NCBI GenBank assembly: GCA_964400675.1
Contig: CAYNVO010000003.1
Span: 1 to 64,000 of the forward strand
Length of the DNA stretch: 64,000 bases
Source of the DNA: 9FT-COMBO-48-23 sp964400675
GTDB lineage: Bacteria > Chloroflexota > Dehalococcoidia > GIF9 > UBA5629
Direction of reading: 5' to 3'
Shown piece by piece: positions 32,709-41,744 of this stretch (positions within the stretch are counted from its first letter, which is position 1; each line of letters begins with the position of its first letter). The translations under genes were made by a program, and so were the position numbers. Below the pieces are notes generated by a model, which was not told where the DNA came from, did not search any database, and saw only the letters and a program-made list of their open reading frames with translations.

Positions 32709-33620
32709 ATGGGTGTTATATTTTATAAAGAACCGAAGTTGAATAACCCGATTTTGATAGCCTGTTGGCCGGGAATCGGAAACATTGGAATCATAGCAGT
32801 TGATATTTTAAGAAGGGCGATAGCGGCGGAAGAATTCGGCGAGGTAGAATCATGGGAGTTCTTCTATCCCAGAAGGGTTTTAATCAGGGGAGGTGAATTG
32901 AAAGATTTGGAGTTCCCCAGCAACAAATTCTATTTTAAGAAGATAGGGAAAAAGGATGTGATGTTCTTTATCGGAGAAGAACAACCTGCTGATGGGACAA
33001 AAACTTATGCTGAAGGAATAAAAGCTTACAGAATGGCTAATCTTGTTATAGACGTGGCACTTAAATTCGGGTGTCGCAGAGTTTATACGTCAGGAGCAGC
33101 TGTGGCACCTATTCATCACACTGCCAGGTCGAGAGTCTGGGTGGTGCCTAATAGGGAAGACTTGATTGATGAAGTAAAGAGCTATGAGAATACAGTGCTA
33201 ATGTCGAATATAGAGGGCAGGGATGGGCAAGGAAATATTACCGGATTAAACGGGCTGCTACTGGGTGTTGCCAGAAAAAGGGGACTGGAGGCTATCTGTG
33301 TGATGGGTGAGGTACCAATCTATATCCATGGCTTTCCTATTCCATATCCCAAAGGGTCCAAGTCTGTGCTCGAAGTGTTGAGCACCGCTCTGGGAATTGA
33401 GGTTTCGATGGATGAAATCGACGCTCTTGTTCAGCAAAGCGAGAGTGAAATTGATAGTGTGTATGACAGACTTCCTTCGGAGATAAGAGAACAACTTGAT
33501 AAATTGAAGTATGTGACTTATGCCAAGCCTAGCGAACCAGAACCCATAACGGAAGAGGACAAGAAAAAAATCCTGCAAGAAATCGACAGGTTATTTAAAA
33601 AAGAGCCGGGGAGAGATTAG
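32709..33620 (+). CDS. PAC2-family protein 1
   Basis: A 303-aa protein of the PAC2 (proteasome-assembly-chaperone-like) family: LIACWPGIGNIGIIAVDILRR near the N-terminus, YTSGAAVAPIHHTARSR in the middle, GLNGLLLGVARKRGLEAICVMGEVP later, and a helical C-terminal tail. Archaeal and bacterial relatives have no established role. GTG 32706 or ATG 32709 starts after AGAGAGG. It overlaps nothing but is followed 2 nt later by a second PAC2 gene, so the two proteins probably form a hetero-oligomer. Confidence 0.85.
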   Translation: MGVIFYKEPKLNNPILIACWPGIGNIGIIAVDILRRAIAAEEFGEVESWEFFYPRRVLIRGGELKDLEFPSNKFYFKKIGKKDVMFFIGEEQPADGTKTYAEGIKAYRMANLVIDVALKFGCRRVYTSGAAVAPIHHTARSRVWVVPNREDLIDEVKSYENTVLMSNIEGRDGQGNITGLNGLLLGVARKRGLEAICVMGEVPIYIHGFPIPYPKGSKSVLEVLSTALGIEVSMDEIDALVQQSESEIDSVYDRLPSEIREQLDKLKYVTYAKPSEPEPITEEDKKKILQEIDRLFKKEPGRD

Positions 33621-33622
33621 TT

Positions 33623-34456
33623 TTGCGCGAAGGACAGTCGTTTAAACTCTTTGATAAGCCCAAGTTAGAGAGCTCGTCTTTGGTGGTAGCCTGGAATCAA
33701 GACGTCGGAAAAGTCGGGACAAAGGTTGCTGACTACCTGTGCAGAAAACTGAAAGGGCTAGAGTTTGCCGAGATCTGTCCTGAAAGCTTTTTTCCGCTCG
33801 GTGGAGTTTCAGTAGAGGATGATGTAGCCCAGTTCCCGGAAAGCAAATTCTACTGTTGCCCCGAAGAGAGTCTAGTTGTCTTTAAGAGCGATGTGCCGCG
33901 GTACGAGTGGTATGGATTTCTGAGTTTGGTGCTGGATATAGCTGAGAAATACTGTAAGGTGAAGGAAATATACACTGTTGGAGGCATGGTTTCTACTGTT
34001 GCTCATACCATGCCACGGATGTTGCTGTCTGTAGTCAACTCGGCTGAGATGAAGAGCAGGTTGAGCTATTATGAACTTGCTAGCGATATGGATTATGAAA
34101 CTCAAGATGACCAAAGACCGACCTTTAGCTCATTTCTTCTCTGGGCAGCCAGGAAGAGGAGTATTGAGGGGGCCAGCCTTTGGGTGCCAATACCTTTTTA
34201 TCTATTGGCAGTTGAGGACCCACAGGCATGTAAGAAACTTATAGAATTTTTTAGCAGGCGACTTGAGTTGAATATAGATTTTGTAGATATCGATGAGAAG
34301 GTGGCAAGGCAGAATAAGGGAATAGCTCAGCTTAGAAGCAATTTCTCTGAGATCGATGGGTATATCAGTAAGCTTGAAGGTAACCTTAGTCTGACCGTGG
34401 AAGAGAGTGAGAAACTGGCTAGAGAAATAGAGCAATGGCTGAGAGGTGGACATTGA
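33623..34456 (+). CDS. PAC2-family protein 2
   Basis: A 277-aa divergent paralog of the preceding protein (SLVVAWNQDVGKVGTKVAD, YTVGGMVSTVAHTMPR, SSFLLWAARKRSIEGASLW). It begins with TTG 33623, after GGGGAGAG. The C-terminal 60 residues are helical with coiled-coil character (NKGIAQLRSNFSEIDGYISK). Translational coupling with PAC2 protein 1 is likely. Function unknown. Confidence 0.82.
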   Translation: MREGQSFKLFDKPKLESSSLVVAWNQDVGKVGTKVADYLCRKLKGLEFAEICPESFFPLGGVSVEDDVAQFPESKFYCCPEESLVVFKSDVPRYEWYGFLSLVLDIAEKYCKVKEIYTVGGMVSTVAHTMPRMLLSVVNSAEMKSRLSYYELASDMDYETQDDQRPTFSSFLLWAARKRSIEGASLWVPIPFYLLAVEDPQACKKLIEFFSRRLELNIDFVDIDEKVARQNKGIAQLRSNFSEIDGYISKLEGNLSLTVEESEKLAREIEQWLRGGH

Positions 34457-34498
34457 GTCTGAGCCATTGCGACGTTTAATAGCCTTAGCGGGCGAGCT

Positions 34499-35338
34499 TT
34501 ATTTGGCTCGCTTGACGATTGCGACCAGAGCTCCGGGGCCACCGTGCACTCCCAGCGCGGGACCAAGTCTTGATATTCGTGGTGCTATGTTGGGGAAGAG
34601 AGAACGTGCATAATCGGCGAGTGTTCTGGCATCATCTGGTGTATTGCTGTGGACGATAGCCAAATCATCTATGATTGATGATGCTATGAATTCGCGTAGT
34701 CGGTCTATCCCTTTGGCTCGGGTGCGTGTTAATCCCGCTGGACGGACTTCGCCATTATGAAGAGTTATTAATGGTTTCACGTTAAGCTTTGATTCTATGG
34801 CAAAGATTGTCTTACCGAGACGTCCGCCTTTGACTGCATATCTTAGAGTGTCTAGAAGCGCCAGGGCGCGCAGTTGATTAATGGTCTCGTGTGCTTTATC
34901 TATGACCTGTTGTAAGCTACAGCCGGCTTTGGCAGTGTGAGCTGCAACTATGGCGACAAGACCTTGCCACATCGTTACACCGCGAGAGTCGATGACTTCA
35001 ATCTTAGCACCTTTCGCTTCCGCAATCTCCTTGCCGACCAGGGCTGAATCACATATGGCACTGTGTTTGCTGGTAACATGTATAGAGACAATCTCGTTGG
35101 TTTCTCTGGTTATCTCTTCATATACTTTGGCGAAGTCTCCCGGTGATGGTGCTGCTGTAGATGGATGGATCGAGCTGCTTGCCATTTTGTGGTAGAATTG
35201 GTCGCAGTCGATATCGACTCCGTCTCGATAGACCTCGTTACCAAAACGTAGATATGCTGGTACTACAGTAATGCCTAATTTTTTAGCTTCCTCTTGTGTG
35301 ATATCGGAGCAACTATCAGTTACGACTTTTATTGACAT
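34499..35338 (-). CDS. DegV-family fatty-acid-binding protein
   Basis: A 279-aa protein beginning MSIKVVTDSCSDITQEEAKK, the DegV signature (D-S-x-x-D), with SSIHPSTAAPSPGDF near residue 55 as the lipid phosphate or carboxyl contact loop, and LDTLRYAVKGGRLGK near 160. FakB-type members present fatty acids to a FakA kinase; FakA is not in the window. The gene is convergent with the PAC2 pair and single. Confidence 0.93.
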   Translation of the reverse strand: MSIKVVTDSCSDITQEEAKKLGITVVPAYLRFGNEVYRDGVDIDCDQFYHKMASSSIHPSTAAPSPGDFAKVYEEITRETNEIVSIHVTSKHSAICDSALVGKEIAEAKGAKIEVIDSRGVTMWQGLVAIVAAHTAKAGCSLQQVIDKAHETINQLRALALLDTLRYAVKGGRLGKTIFAIESKLNVKPLITLHNGEVRPAGLTRTRAKGIDRLREFIASSIIDDLAIVHSNTPDDARTLADYARSLFPNIAPRISRLGPALGVHGGPGALVAIVKRAK

Positions 35339-35551
35339 AAATCAACACCTTTCCATAAGTTGTGGCTAGCGAGAGATTAAGATTAGAGTATACTGTATGG
35401 TTGTAGCTGTGTAAAGTGATTCACCGCCACTGAGTCATCTGGCTTGAAGTATAAGCTTTGGCGAGTTAAAATGAAGACTGGCTGTCATGTTACGGTGTTG
35501 AGTTGGCGGGTTTTTAGCATCGCTCTAGTTTAATCGAAGGATGGTAATAGA

Positions 35552-36034
35552 ATGCAGCAAATTTTCCCCTGTCCCGCATGTGGAGCGCAGAATTTTATAG
35601 GTCAGGAATTCTGCCAGGTTTGTGGTCAGAAGTTCCAATACAATTGTCCGCATTGCGGTGCTCTTGTTGATGCTACATTGGTAAATTGTCCGGGATGTCG
35701 CCAGAGCCTCTTTTGGCCAACGCCGCAGAGGGTAAAGCCTTTCCCGAAACAGCAGGCAGCTTATCAACAACCTGTAGGCGGTCCTGTAGGGGGTGGAGAG
35801 GAGGGAGTGAAACCAAAGCAGAAGTCCGACCCGTGGCTTACTGGATGTCTTGGTTTGGTAATCATTGCATTCTTGGTGCTGGGAGCTTATTTTATATACG
35901 ATAATTTCAAGAAGCCATCGCCCGCTTTGCCTGGCGAAACGGGTTTCGTGCCCGTGCAATCACAGGAATTAGTGTCCTTGCAAAATGAAGATATGGTCGT
36001 TTATTATGAGAGCGAGGCGCAAAAATGGCTATAG
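35552..36034 (+). CDS. Zinc-ribbon membrane protein
   Basis: A 160-aa protein. Two double zinc ribbons at the N-terminus (CPACGAQNFIGQEFCQVCG, then CPHCG...CPGC) are followed by a Gly/Pro-rich linker, one membrane segment near residue 100 (WLTGCLGLVIIAFLVLGAYF) and a short outer tail. The layout suggests an anchored cytoplasmic zinc-ribbon. No specific function is known. Start ATG 35552 is 12 nt after GAAGGATGG. Confidence 0.75.
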   Translation: MQQIFPCPACGAQNFIGQEFCQVCGQKFQYNCPHCGALVDATLVNCPGCRQSLFWPTPQRVKPFPKQQAAYQQPVGGPVGGGEEGVKPKQKSDPWLTGCLGLVIIAFLVLGAYFIYDNFKKPSPALPGETGFVPVQSQELVSLQNEDMVVYYESEAQKWL

Positions 36035-36162
36035 TTGTTTTGATTTTTGCCAGTTTGGTTTAGGAGAAGTCTGTGGTTGTTCTAGCCCTTGTCGAATAGC
36101 CGTGTTGACATAAATTAACAAAAAGCGCGCCGAGATATAATGGAGCTATATGTGGAGGATTT

Positions 36163-36930
36163 ATGATAGAGCAAATGCTGGAATTTTTATCAGGCGAAGG
36201 ATTTTTTTATAGCCCTAGTGTTTTGGGTATTGGGTTAGCGGTAGTTTTTGGTGCAATCTGGCTTGCTTGTTATCGTCCGCCGTTGTTTACCAGGCCATGG
36301 CTTTGGGCAGTTCTCGCTGGAGGTGCTATCCTGGCACCTATTGCGCTTACAGTTGCAGCATTTCCTCTCAGGTTTGGGATTTCGTCGCTGTATGGCTACT
36401 TCTGGAGCCAGGAAACTCTAGTGCAATGGTCTTTGCTGACAAGCATACCATCGATATACCTTTTTGGGCTGGTTCGAGAGGGTTTTAAACTGGTGCCTGT
36501 GGTTGTCTACTGGTGGTGTAATGGCAGAGACATCGAACCTAGATTGGGTCTTGTTGCCGGTGCTGTATCCGGCGCTGGATTTGGCATACTTGAAGCTCAG
36601 TGGATGCTAAATTATGTCTTTGCTGGTGGATGGAGTTGGGAGAGCGTCCAAATACAAGGGTTTATAGCCCTTGGTGGGTTTTGGGAGAGCTTTTTTGTAC
36701 TGGGTGTTCAGGTGGCTGCCTGTGCATTGGCTGGTTGGGGACTAGCCAGAGGTTGGGGATGGAAGTTCTATCTCCTTGCCGCTTTCGTGTATTTCTTCCC
36801 TCCTTACACCTCTGTTTTAGTGAGCAAAAACCTCATTACAGGCTTGCAGGCAGAGTTTCTCATTGCTACCTGGGCATTGATGGCAACAGGAGTGGCCCTT
36901 TGGCTCAGAGAGAGGAAATCAAAGGCTTAA
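36163..36930 (+). CDS. Multi-spanning membrane protein, possibly PrsW-like
   Basis: A 255-aa protein with about seven membrane segments. The REGFKLVPV and GAVSGAGFGILEAQW stretches recall the EExxK and GxxxGxGFxxxE motifs of PrsW-type intramembrane proteases, but the first motif is incomplete (one Glu), so catalysis is doubtful. ATG 36163 follows GGAGG by 5 nt. A TATAAT at 36136 may be its -10. It heads a likely run with the two small membrane genes downstream. Confidence 0.55.
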   Translation: MIEQMLEFLSGEGFFYSPSVLGIGLAVVFGAIWLACYRPPLFTRPWLWAVLAGGAILAPIALTVAAFPLRFGISSLYGYFWSQETLVQWSLLTSIPSIYLFGLVREGFKLVPVVVYWWCNGRDIEPRLGLVAGAVSGAGFGILEAQWMLNYVFAGGWSWESVQIQGFIALGGFWESFFVLGVQVAACALAGWGLARGWGWKFYLLAAFVYFFPPYTSVLVSKNLITGLQAEFLIATWALMATGVALWLRERKSKA

Positions 36931-36956
36931 GCTGAAAAACATGAAAAAGGGGGGTG

Positions 36957-37253
36957 ATGTTTATGGATATTGCTTGGTTTAGAGACCTGGTTATCTGTAT
37001 CTCGGGGTTGGTGATAACGGGGGTGGTCATCTTCGCTGCTATTCTAGCCTATCTTTTGTATAATAAGACGAGGTCTGTAATGAACTCAATAGAGGCTACT
37101 TCAGAGACTATACATGAGGTTTCTTCGGCAGTGAGGGATGAGGTAGTCAAGCCTGTGGTTCAATTGACGTCTTTGATTCGAGGTATCAGTCAAGGTGTTG
37201 ATATGGTCAGTAGATTTTTCAGAAAGGGACAGGAAGGAGGTAGAGATGAGTGA
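36957..37253 (+). CDS. Small DUF948-like membrane protein
   Basis: A 98-aa protein: one N-terminal membrane segment (residues 10-35) and a helical tail (SVMNSIEATSETIHEVSSAV, then VVKPVVQLTSLIRGISQG) of the kind seen in DUF948 proteins. These commonly sit beside YtxH genes, as here, and are linked to general stress or envelope functions without known mechanism. GTG 36954, ATG 36957 and ATG 36963 are all possible starts. Its stop overlaps the next gene by 8 nt. Confidence 0.75.
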   Translation: MFMDIAWFRDLVICISGLVITGVVIFAAILAYLLYNKTRSVMNSIEATSETIHEVSSAVRDEVVKPVVQLTSLIRGISQGVDMVSRFFRKGQEGGRDE

Positions 37254-37470
37254 CAGCGATAGAGGTAGTGGCTTTGTTATCGGGCTGGCTGTGGGAGCAG
37301 TCCTCGGTTTAGCTATAGGGTTTCTCTTTGCCCCGCGGCCCGGTGAGGAAACGAGGCAATTGCTGAAAGAGAAGGCTGAATTGGCTCGAGAAAGAGCAGC
37401 GGAAGCTGCCGGTAAAGTGAGAGAGACTGCTGCTGAGATCACTAAAAAAGCTCAGGCAAAGATGCGGTAG
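37246..37470 (+). CDS. YtxH-domain protein
   Basis: A 74-aa protein: glycine-rich membrane segment (FVIGLAVGAVLGLAIGFLFA) followed by PRPGEETRQLL and an alpha-helical, Lys/Glu/Ala-rich tail, the classic YtxH (GvpP-like) layout. ATG 37246 is 5 nt after AAGGAGG and gives MSDSDRGSG; a longer start at 37195 would overlap the previous gene in another frame without a ribosome site. Confidence 0.88.
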   Translation: MSDSDRGSGFVIGLAVGAVLGLAIGFLFAPRPGEETRQLLKEKAELARERAAEAAGKVRETAAEITKKAQAKMR

Positions 37471-37499
37471 TCATAAACGAGTAGGCTATAGCTTTAGTC

Positions 37500-37522
37500 A
37501 TGAGCCTGGCAAACAGGCTCAT
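37500..37522 (+). promoter_or_regulatory. Hairpin before the AI-2E-like gene
   Basis: ATGAGCCTG (37500-37508) and CAGGCTCAT (37514-37522) form a perfect 9-bp stem with loop GCAAA. There is no T-tract, so it is not a normal terminator. It ends 4 nt before the ribosome site of the next gene and may protect or regulate the mRNA. Confidence 0.45.
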
Positions 37523-37536
37523 ATGAGAGGTGGAAC

Positions 37537-38634
37537 TTGGATACAGAAGTTAGTGTCTTCAGAAGAAACCGGCGCGTGATATTTTTTGTGTTGGGCATCG
37601 TCGTGGTCTTCTTGCTGCTCGCCGTATTTTGGAGTGTTCTACTGCCCTTTGTTTGCGGTCTGGTGCTGGCTTATCTCTTGCATCCTGTTATTTCATGGCT
37701 TGAGAATAAATTGCCTGTTCAAGGCAAGTGGTCGTCAGCCAGGCGCACCTCTTTGATAGCACTTATCTTCATAGTAACCCTGGTGGTTGTTGGCTTATTC
37801 ACTTTCTATATCGTTACAGGTGTGGTGGGTTCCTTCTCAATTTTAATTAAGAATGCACCTCAGTATTTTTCTCAAGGCTTACAGACTCTCCATAATTGGT
37901 TTAATAGTTTTCAACAGTGGCTTCCGCCTGAAACCCAACAGCAGGTAGGATCCAGCTTGCAGGATGCAGGTACGACATTGGGTGATGCTATGAAGAGTGC
38001 CTTCGGGAAGGGCATTTCATATATATCGAGCACCTTCGGCTTTATACTCGGTTTTGTTGCCTTGCCTGTGTTTCTTTTCTACATCTTAAAAGATTGGGAA
38101 AAACTAAGCAGCAGCTTTTATTCTGCTTTTGCACCACCGGTGGCTAAATATGTCAGAGGTGTTGTAGGTGTCATAGACAAGATGTTGGGGCGATGGATTC
38201 GCGCCCAGCTAATGCTTTCTGCTGTCGTTGGTGTTTTGAGCTTTATCGGTTTAGCGGCTTTAGGAATAACGCTTGCCCCAGCCCTTGCGGCTTTTCAGGG
38301 GTTAATGGAGTTTGTTCCCATATTAGGGCCGTGGATTGGTGGTGCAGTTGGTGTTATTGTTGTTCTCGCTATAGCTCCAGAGAAGGCAATCTGGGTAGCT
38401 GTTGTCTACCTTGCTGTTCAACTATTGGAAAATATTTTGCTTGTCCCCAGGATTCATGGGAGTTACATGCGTATACATCCGGCTATGATTCTGGTTTTAC
38501 TTCCCTTGGGCGCTTATATTGCCGGCTTGTGGGGAATAATACTGATTGTACCTTTGACAGCCACAATTATTGAGCTCTACAAATATGCGCGCCAGAATCT
38601 CGTGGCGGAGGAGATACAGCAAGCCTCTGAGTAG
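37537..38634 (+). CDS. AI-2E family transporter
   Basis: A 365-aa membrane protein with about eight segments; FMEFVPILGPWIGG-like (GLMEFVPILGPWIGGAVGV) near residue 260 and the PRIHGSYMRIHPAMILVLL region near 305 are diagnostic. Members move AI-2, sodium/proton or unknown solutes. The TTG at 37537 is the start, with GAGAGGTGG just upstream. It reads convergently toward uvrA. Confidence 0.9.
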   Translation: MDTEVSVFRRNRRVIFFVLGIVVVFLLLAVFWSVLLPFVCGLVLAYLLHPVISWLENKLPVQGKWSSARRTSLIALIFIVTLVVVGLFTFYIVTGVVGSFSILIKNAPQYFSQGLQTLHNWFNSFQQWLPPETQQQVGSSLQDAGTTLGDAMKSAFGKGISYISSTFGFILGFVALPVFLFYILKDWEKLSSSFYSAFAPPVAKYVRGVVGVIDKMLGRWIRAQLMLSAVVGVLSFIGLAALGITLAPALAAFQGLMEFVPILGPWIGGAVGVIVVLAIAPEKAIWVAVVYLAVQLLENILLVPRIHGSYMRIHPAMILVLLPLGAYIAGLWGIILIVPLTATIIELYKYARQNLVAEEIQQASE

Positions 38635-38657
38635 TTTTTTAATAACTGGACAAGCAG

Positions 38658-41519
38658 CTATTGTGTAGCTAAAGAGTACTCTTTGTGTTGTTTTCCTAGC
38701 GCATTTCTCAGATACTGGCCGGTGAATGAGTTATCTATTTGAGCTACCTCTTCAGGTGTGCCGGTAGCTATAATATAGCCGCCTTCATCACCAGCTCCGG
38801 GTCCGAGGTCTATTATGAAGTCGGCGTTTTTCATTACGTCCACGTGGTGCTCAATTATTACCACTGTGTTTCCGGCGTCTACAAGCCGCTGAAGTACCTG
38901 GAGCAAGCAGGCTATATCGGCAAAAGCCAGGCCGGTAGTAGGTTCATCGAGGATATAAAGGGTCTTGCCTGTGGAGCGGCGAGACAATTCGGTGGCAAGC
39001 TTGACCCGTTGAGCTTCGCCACCGGATAGAGTGGGTGCTGGTTGCCCCAGGCGTATGTAGCCTAAACCGACATCGCGCAACGTCTCCAGTTTATTTCTCA
39101 CCCTGGGGAAATGTTCGAAGAAGGTTATAGCTTCATCCACGCTCATATCTAGAATATCAGCTACGTTCTTGCCTTTGAAGTAAATCTCCAGAGCCTCGCG
39201 GTTGTAGCGCTTGCCCTTGCACACCTCGCAGGGCACGGTAACATCGGGAAGGAACTGCATCCCTATCTGAATATAGCCTTCTCCTTGACAGGCTTCGCAA
39301 CGGCCGCCTTTGGCATTGAATGAGAACCGTCCTGGTTTGTAGCCACGCACACGGGCTTCAGGCACAGTGGCGAATAGTTCGCGAATTGGGGTAAAAATAC
39401 CGGTATAGGTGGCTGGATTACTGCGCGGAGTGCGACCGATAGGCGATTGGTCAATATCGACAACTTTGTCAATGTGTTCAATTCCGACGATGCCATCACA
39501 TTTTCCAGGTCTATCTTTTGCCTTATAGAATATTTGCGCCAGTTTTTTGTACAAGACCTCGTTTACAAGTGTGCTCTTGCCGCTACCTGATACGCCGCTG
39601 ATGCAGACGAATTTGCTCAAAGGTACGGCGACATCGATATTTTTCAAATTGTTTTCGCGGGCGCCTTTAACTATTAGTTCTTTGCCTGAGCCGGGGCGGC
39701 GTCCTTGTGGCAGCGGGATTTGTTTTACTCTGCTGAGGTATTGACCGGTTATCGATTTGAGGCAGCTCATGATGTCGGTCAATGTTCCAGTGGCTACTAT
39801 CTTGCCGCCGTGTTCTCCTGCTCCAGGTCCCATGTCAACGATATAGTCAGACGCTCGCATCATGGCTTCGTCATGTTCTACAATGAGAATCGTATTGCCG
39901 AGGTCCCGCAGCCGTTTCATCGTTTCTATTAGGCGATGAATGTCAGCTGGATGCAGGCCGATTGTAGGCTCGTCACAGATGTAGAGTACGCCCATGAGGC
40001 CGCTGCCGATTTGAGTAGCCAGGCGGATTCTCTGGGCTTCACCACCACTCAAAGTTGCCGATGGACGGGCTAGGGTCAGGTAGCCCAGTCCGATATCTAT
40101 AAGGAAGCCAAGACGGGTGTTTATCTCTTTCAGTATTTGATGGGCTATCTTCAGTTCCTGTGTAGTAAGGCGTGGTTTGCCATGGTCGCTATTAAGCAGA
40201 TTCATCCAGTGTAGCGTTTCCGAAGCTGATAGCTCCGTCACTTCAATTATATTCATGCCATCTATGGTAATGGCTAAAGATTCGGGTTTAAGCCGCTTTC
40301 CATTACAGGCCGGGCAGGGATAAGAAGCCATGTGCCGTTCGATGTCAGCACGGGTATTGCTGGATTCGGTATCGCGATAAATCCGCTCTAAATAGGGGAT
40401 TGCCCCTTCGTAGTTGGTAAAATACTCTCTTACACGGCCGTAGCGATTTCGGTATTTCACCAGCTCTCCATCTTCACCGTAGAGGACGAGCTTGAGGTGT
40501 TCTTTGTCGAGCTTGTTTACCGGCGTGTTAAGCGAGAAACCGTAACGGTGCGTCAGGTCATGGAGCTCGCTGGCATGCCAGGCAAACCATCCCCAGGCGC
40601 GGATAGCTCCTTGCGCCAAGCTCAGGTCTTTATTTGGTATAAGCAGGTCGGGGTCTATCTCCAGCTTTACACCGAGTCCGCTGCATGCTGGGCAGGCTCC
40701 GTGGGGGCTGTTAAAGCTGAAGGTTCGAGGGGCGATTTCACCGAGACTGATGCCGCAATGGACACAGGCGAAGTGCTCGGAGAACAGCAATTCTTCTCCA
40801 TCTATAATGGAGATGAGGACAACTCCGGCTCCAAGCTTCAGCGCTGTTTCTACTGAGTCAGCAATGCGATTGTTCTCGGCTTCACCTATCTGAAGTCGGT
40901 CGACCACGACTTCAATAGTGTGTTTCTTGTTCTTATCTAGTTCGAATTCTTCGGAAAGGTCGCGTATATATCCATCAACACGAACCCGGACAAATCCCGC
41001 TTTGCGCAAATCGTCAAATATTAATTGATGCTCGCCTTTCCTGTCTCTAATTAGTGGTGCTAGAATCATGGTCCGGCTGCCGGTTGGCATTCCTTGTACT
41101 GCGTCCACAATCTGTTGTACTGTTTGTTTAGATATTTCGCGCCCACATTTGGGGCAATGGGGATGGCCGACGCGAGCGAAAAGCAGTCGCAAATAATCAT
41201 AAATCTCGGTCACTGTGCCTACCGTGGAGCGGGGATTGCGCGATGGGCCTCTTTGGTCGATTGAGATAGCCGGGCTCAAGCCTTCGATGTAGTCTACATC
41301 GGGCTTTTCCATCCGTCCCAGGAACTGTCGAGCATAAGCAGACAGCGATTCCACGTAACGGCGCTGCCCTTCGGCGTAAATTGTATCGAAAGCCAAAGAG
41401 CTTTTACCCGAGCCTGAAACGCCGGTGATGACCACCAGCTTGTCTCGAGGTATAGTTACGTCTATATTCCTGAGATTGTGCTCTCGAGCTCCTTTTACAA
41501 TTATGTTCTCTAAGGGCAT
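38658..41519 (-). CDS. uvrA: Excinuclease ABC subunit A (UvrA)
   Basis: DNA damage recognition ATPase of nucleotide excision repair, 953 aa, the usual length. Two ABC ATPase modules: Walker A GVSGSGKSSLAFD near the N-terminus and GVSGSGKSTLVNEV near residue 650; signatures TLSGGEAQRIRLA and TLSGGEAQRVKLA; Walker B ICDEPT and ILDEPTTGL. The zinc sites are present (CPKCGRE, CVHCG...CPACSG, CEACQGEG...CEVCKG). No uvrB or uvrC is nearby. ATG 41519 begins MPLENIIVKGAREHNL, as in relatives. Confidence 0.98.
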   Translation of the reverse strand: MPLENIIVKGAREHNLRNIDVTIPRDKLVVITGVSGSGKSSLAFDTIYAEGQRRYVESLSAYARQFLGRMEKPDVDYIEGLSPAISIDQRGPSRNPRSTVGTVTEIYDYLRLLFARVGHPHCPKCGREISKQTVQQIVDAVQGMPTGSRTMILAPLIRDRKGEHQLIFDDLRKAGFVRVRVDGYIRDLSEEFELDKNKKHTIEVVVDRLQIGEAENNRIADSVETALKLGAGVVLISIIDGEELLFSEHFACVHCGISLGEIAPRTFSFNSPHGACPACSGLGVKLEIDPDLLIPNKDLSLAQGAIRAWGWFAWHASELHDLTHRYGFSLNTPVNKLDKEHLKLVLYGEDGELVKYRNRYGRVREYFTNYEGAIPYLERIYRDTESSNTRADIERHMASYPCPACNGKRLKPESLAITIDGMNIIEVTELSASETLHWMNLLNSDHGKPRLTTQELKIAHQILKEINTRLGFLIDIGLGYLTLARPSATLSGGEAQRIRLATQIGSGLMGVLYICDEPTIGLHPADIHRLIETMKRLRDLGNTILIVEHDEAMMRASDYIVDMGPGAGEHGGKIVATGTLTDIMSCLKSITGQYLSRVKQIPLPQGRRPGSGKELIVKGARENNLKNIDVAVPLSKFVCISGVSGSGKSTLVNEVLYKKLAQIFYKAKDRPGKCDGIVGIEHIDKVVDIDQSPIGRTPRSNPATYTGIFTPIRELFATVPEARVRGYKPGRFSFNAKGGRCEACQGEGYIQIGMQFLPDVTVPCEVCKGKRYNREALEIYFKGKNVADILDMSVDEAITFFEHFPRVRNKLETLRDVGLGYIRLGQPAPTLSGGEAQRVKLATELSRRSTGKTLYILDEPTTGLAFADIACLLQVLQRLVDAGNTVVIIEHHVDVMKNADFIIDLGPGAGDEGGYIIATGTPEEVAQIDNSFTGQYLRNALGKQHKEYSLATQ

Positions 41520-41575
41520 AGCATGTCCGTGTTGGGAAAACTTGATATTTATTGTAGCACTACATCCACCGAAAT

Positions 41576-41669
41576 CCTAAATCCGAATTTCCAAGCTCTA
41601 AACAAATTCAAAGCCCAAAATACTGATGACCTAAAACTGTTTTTTTAACTTGGAGAATTCGGATTTTGG
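41576..41669. repeat. Imperfect inverted repeat upstream of uvrA
   Basis: CCTAAATCCGAATTTCCAAG (41576-41595) and its near complement at 41649-41669 (CTTGGAG, AATTCGGATTT) are about 20 bp each, 53 bp apart. Sequence of this kind (AAATCCGAATTT) is scattered in many environmental genomes as a short non-coding repeat family. Could be a MITE-like element. Confidence 0.6.
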
Positions 41670-41744
41670 TATTGCGGAGCATTTAGGGTTTAGTATTCAG
41701 GATGTCTCAATCGGGTTGCTTTGGCGTGGAGATGAAGCCTGGAA

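Noticed and set aside
36105..36141. TTGACA...TATAAT as a promoter
   Set aside because: The spacer is 25 bp, too long for sigma-70; only the TATAAT may be real.
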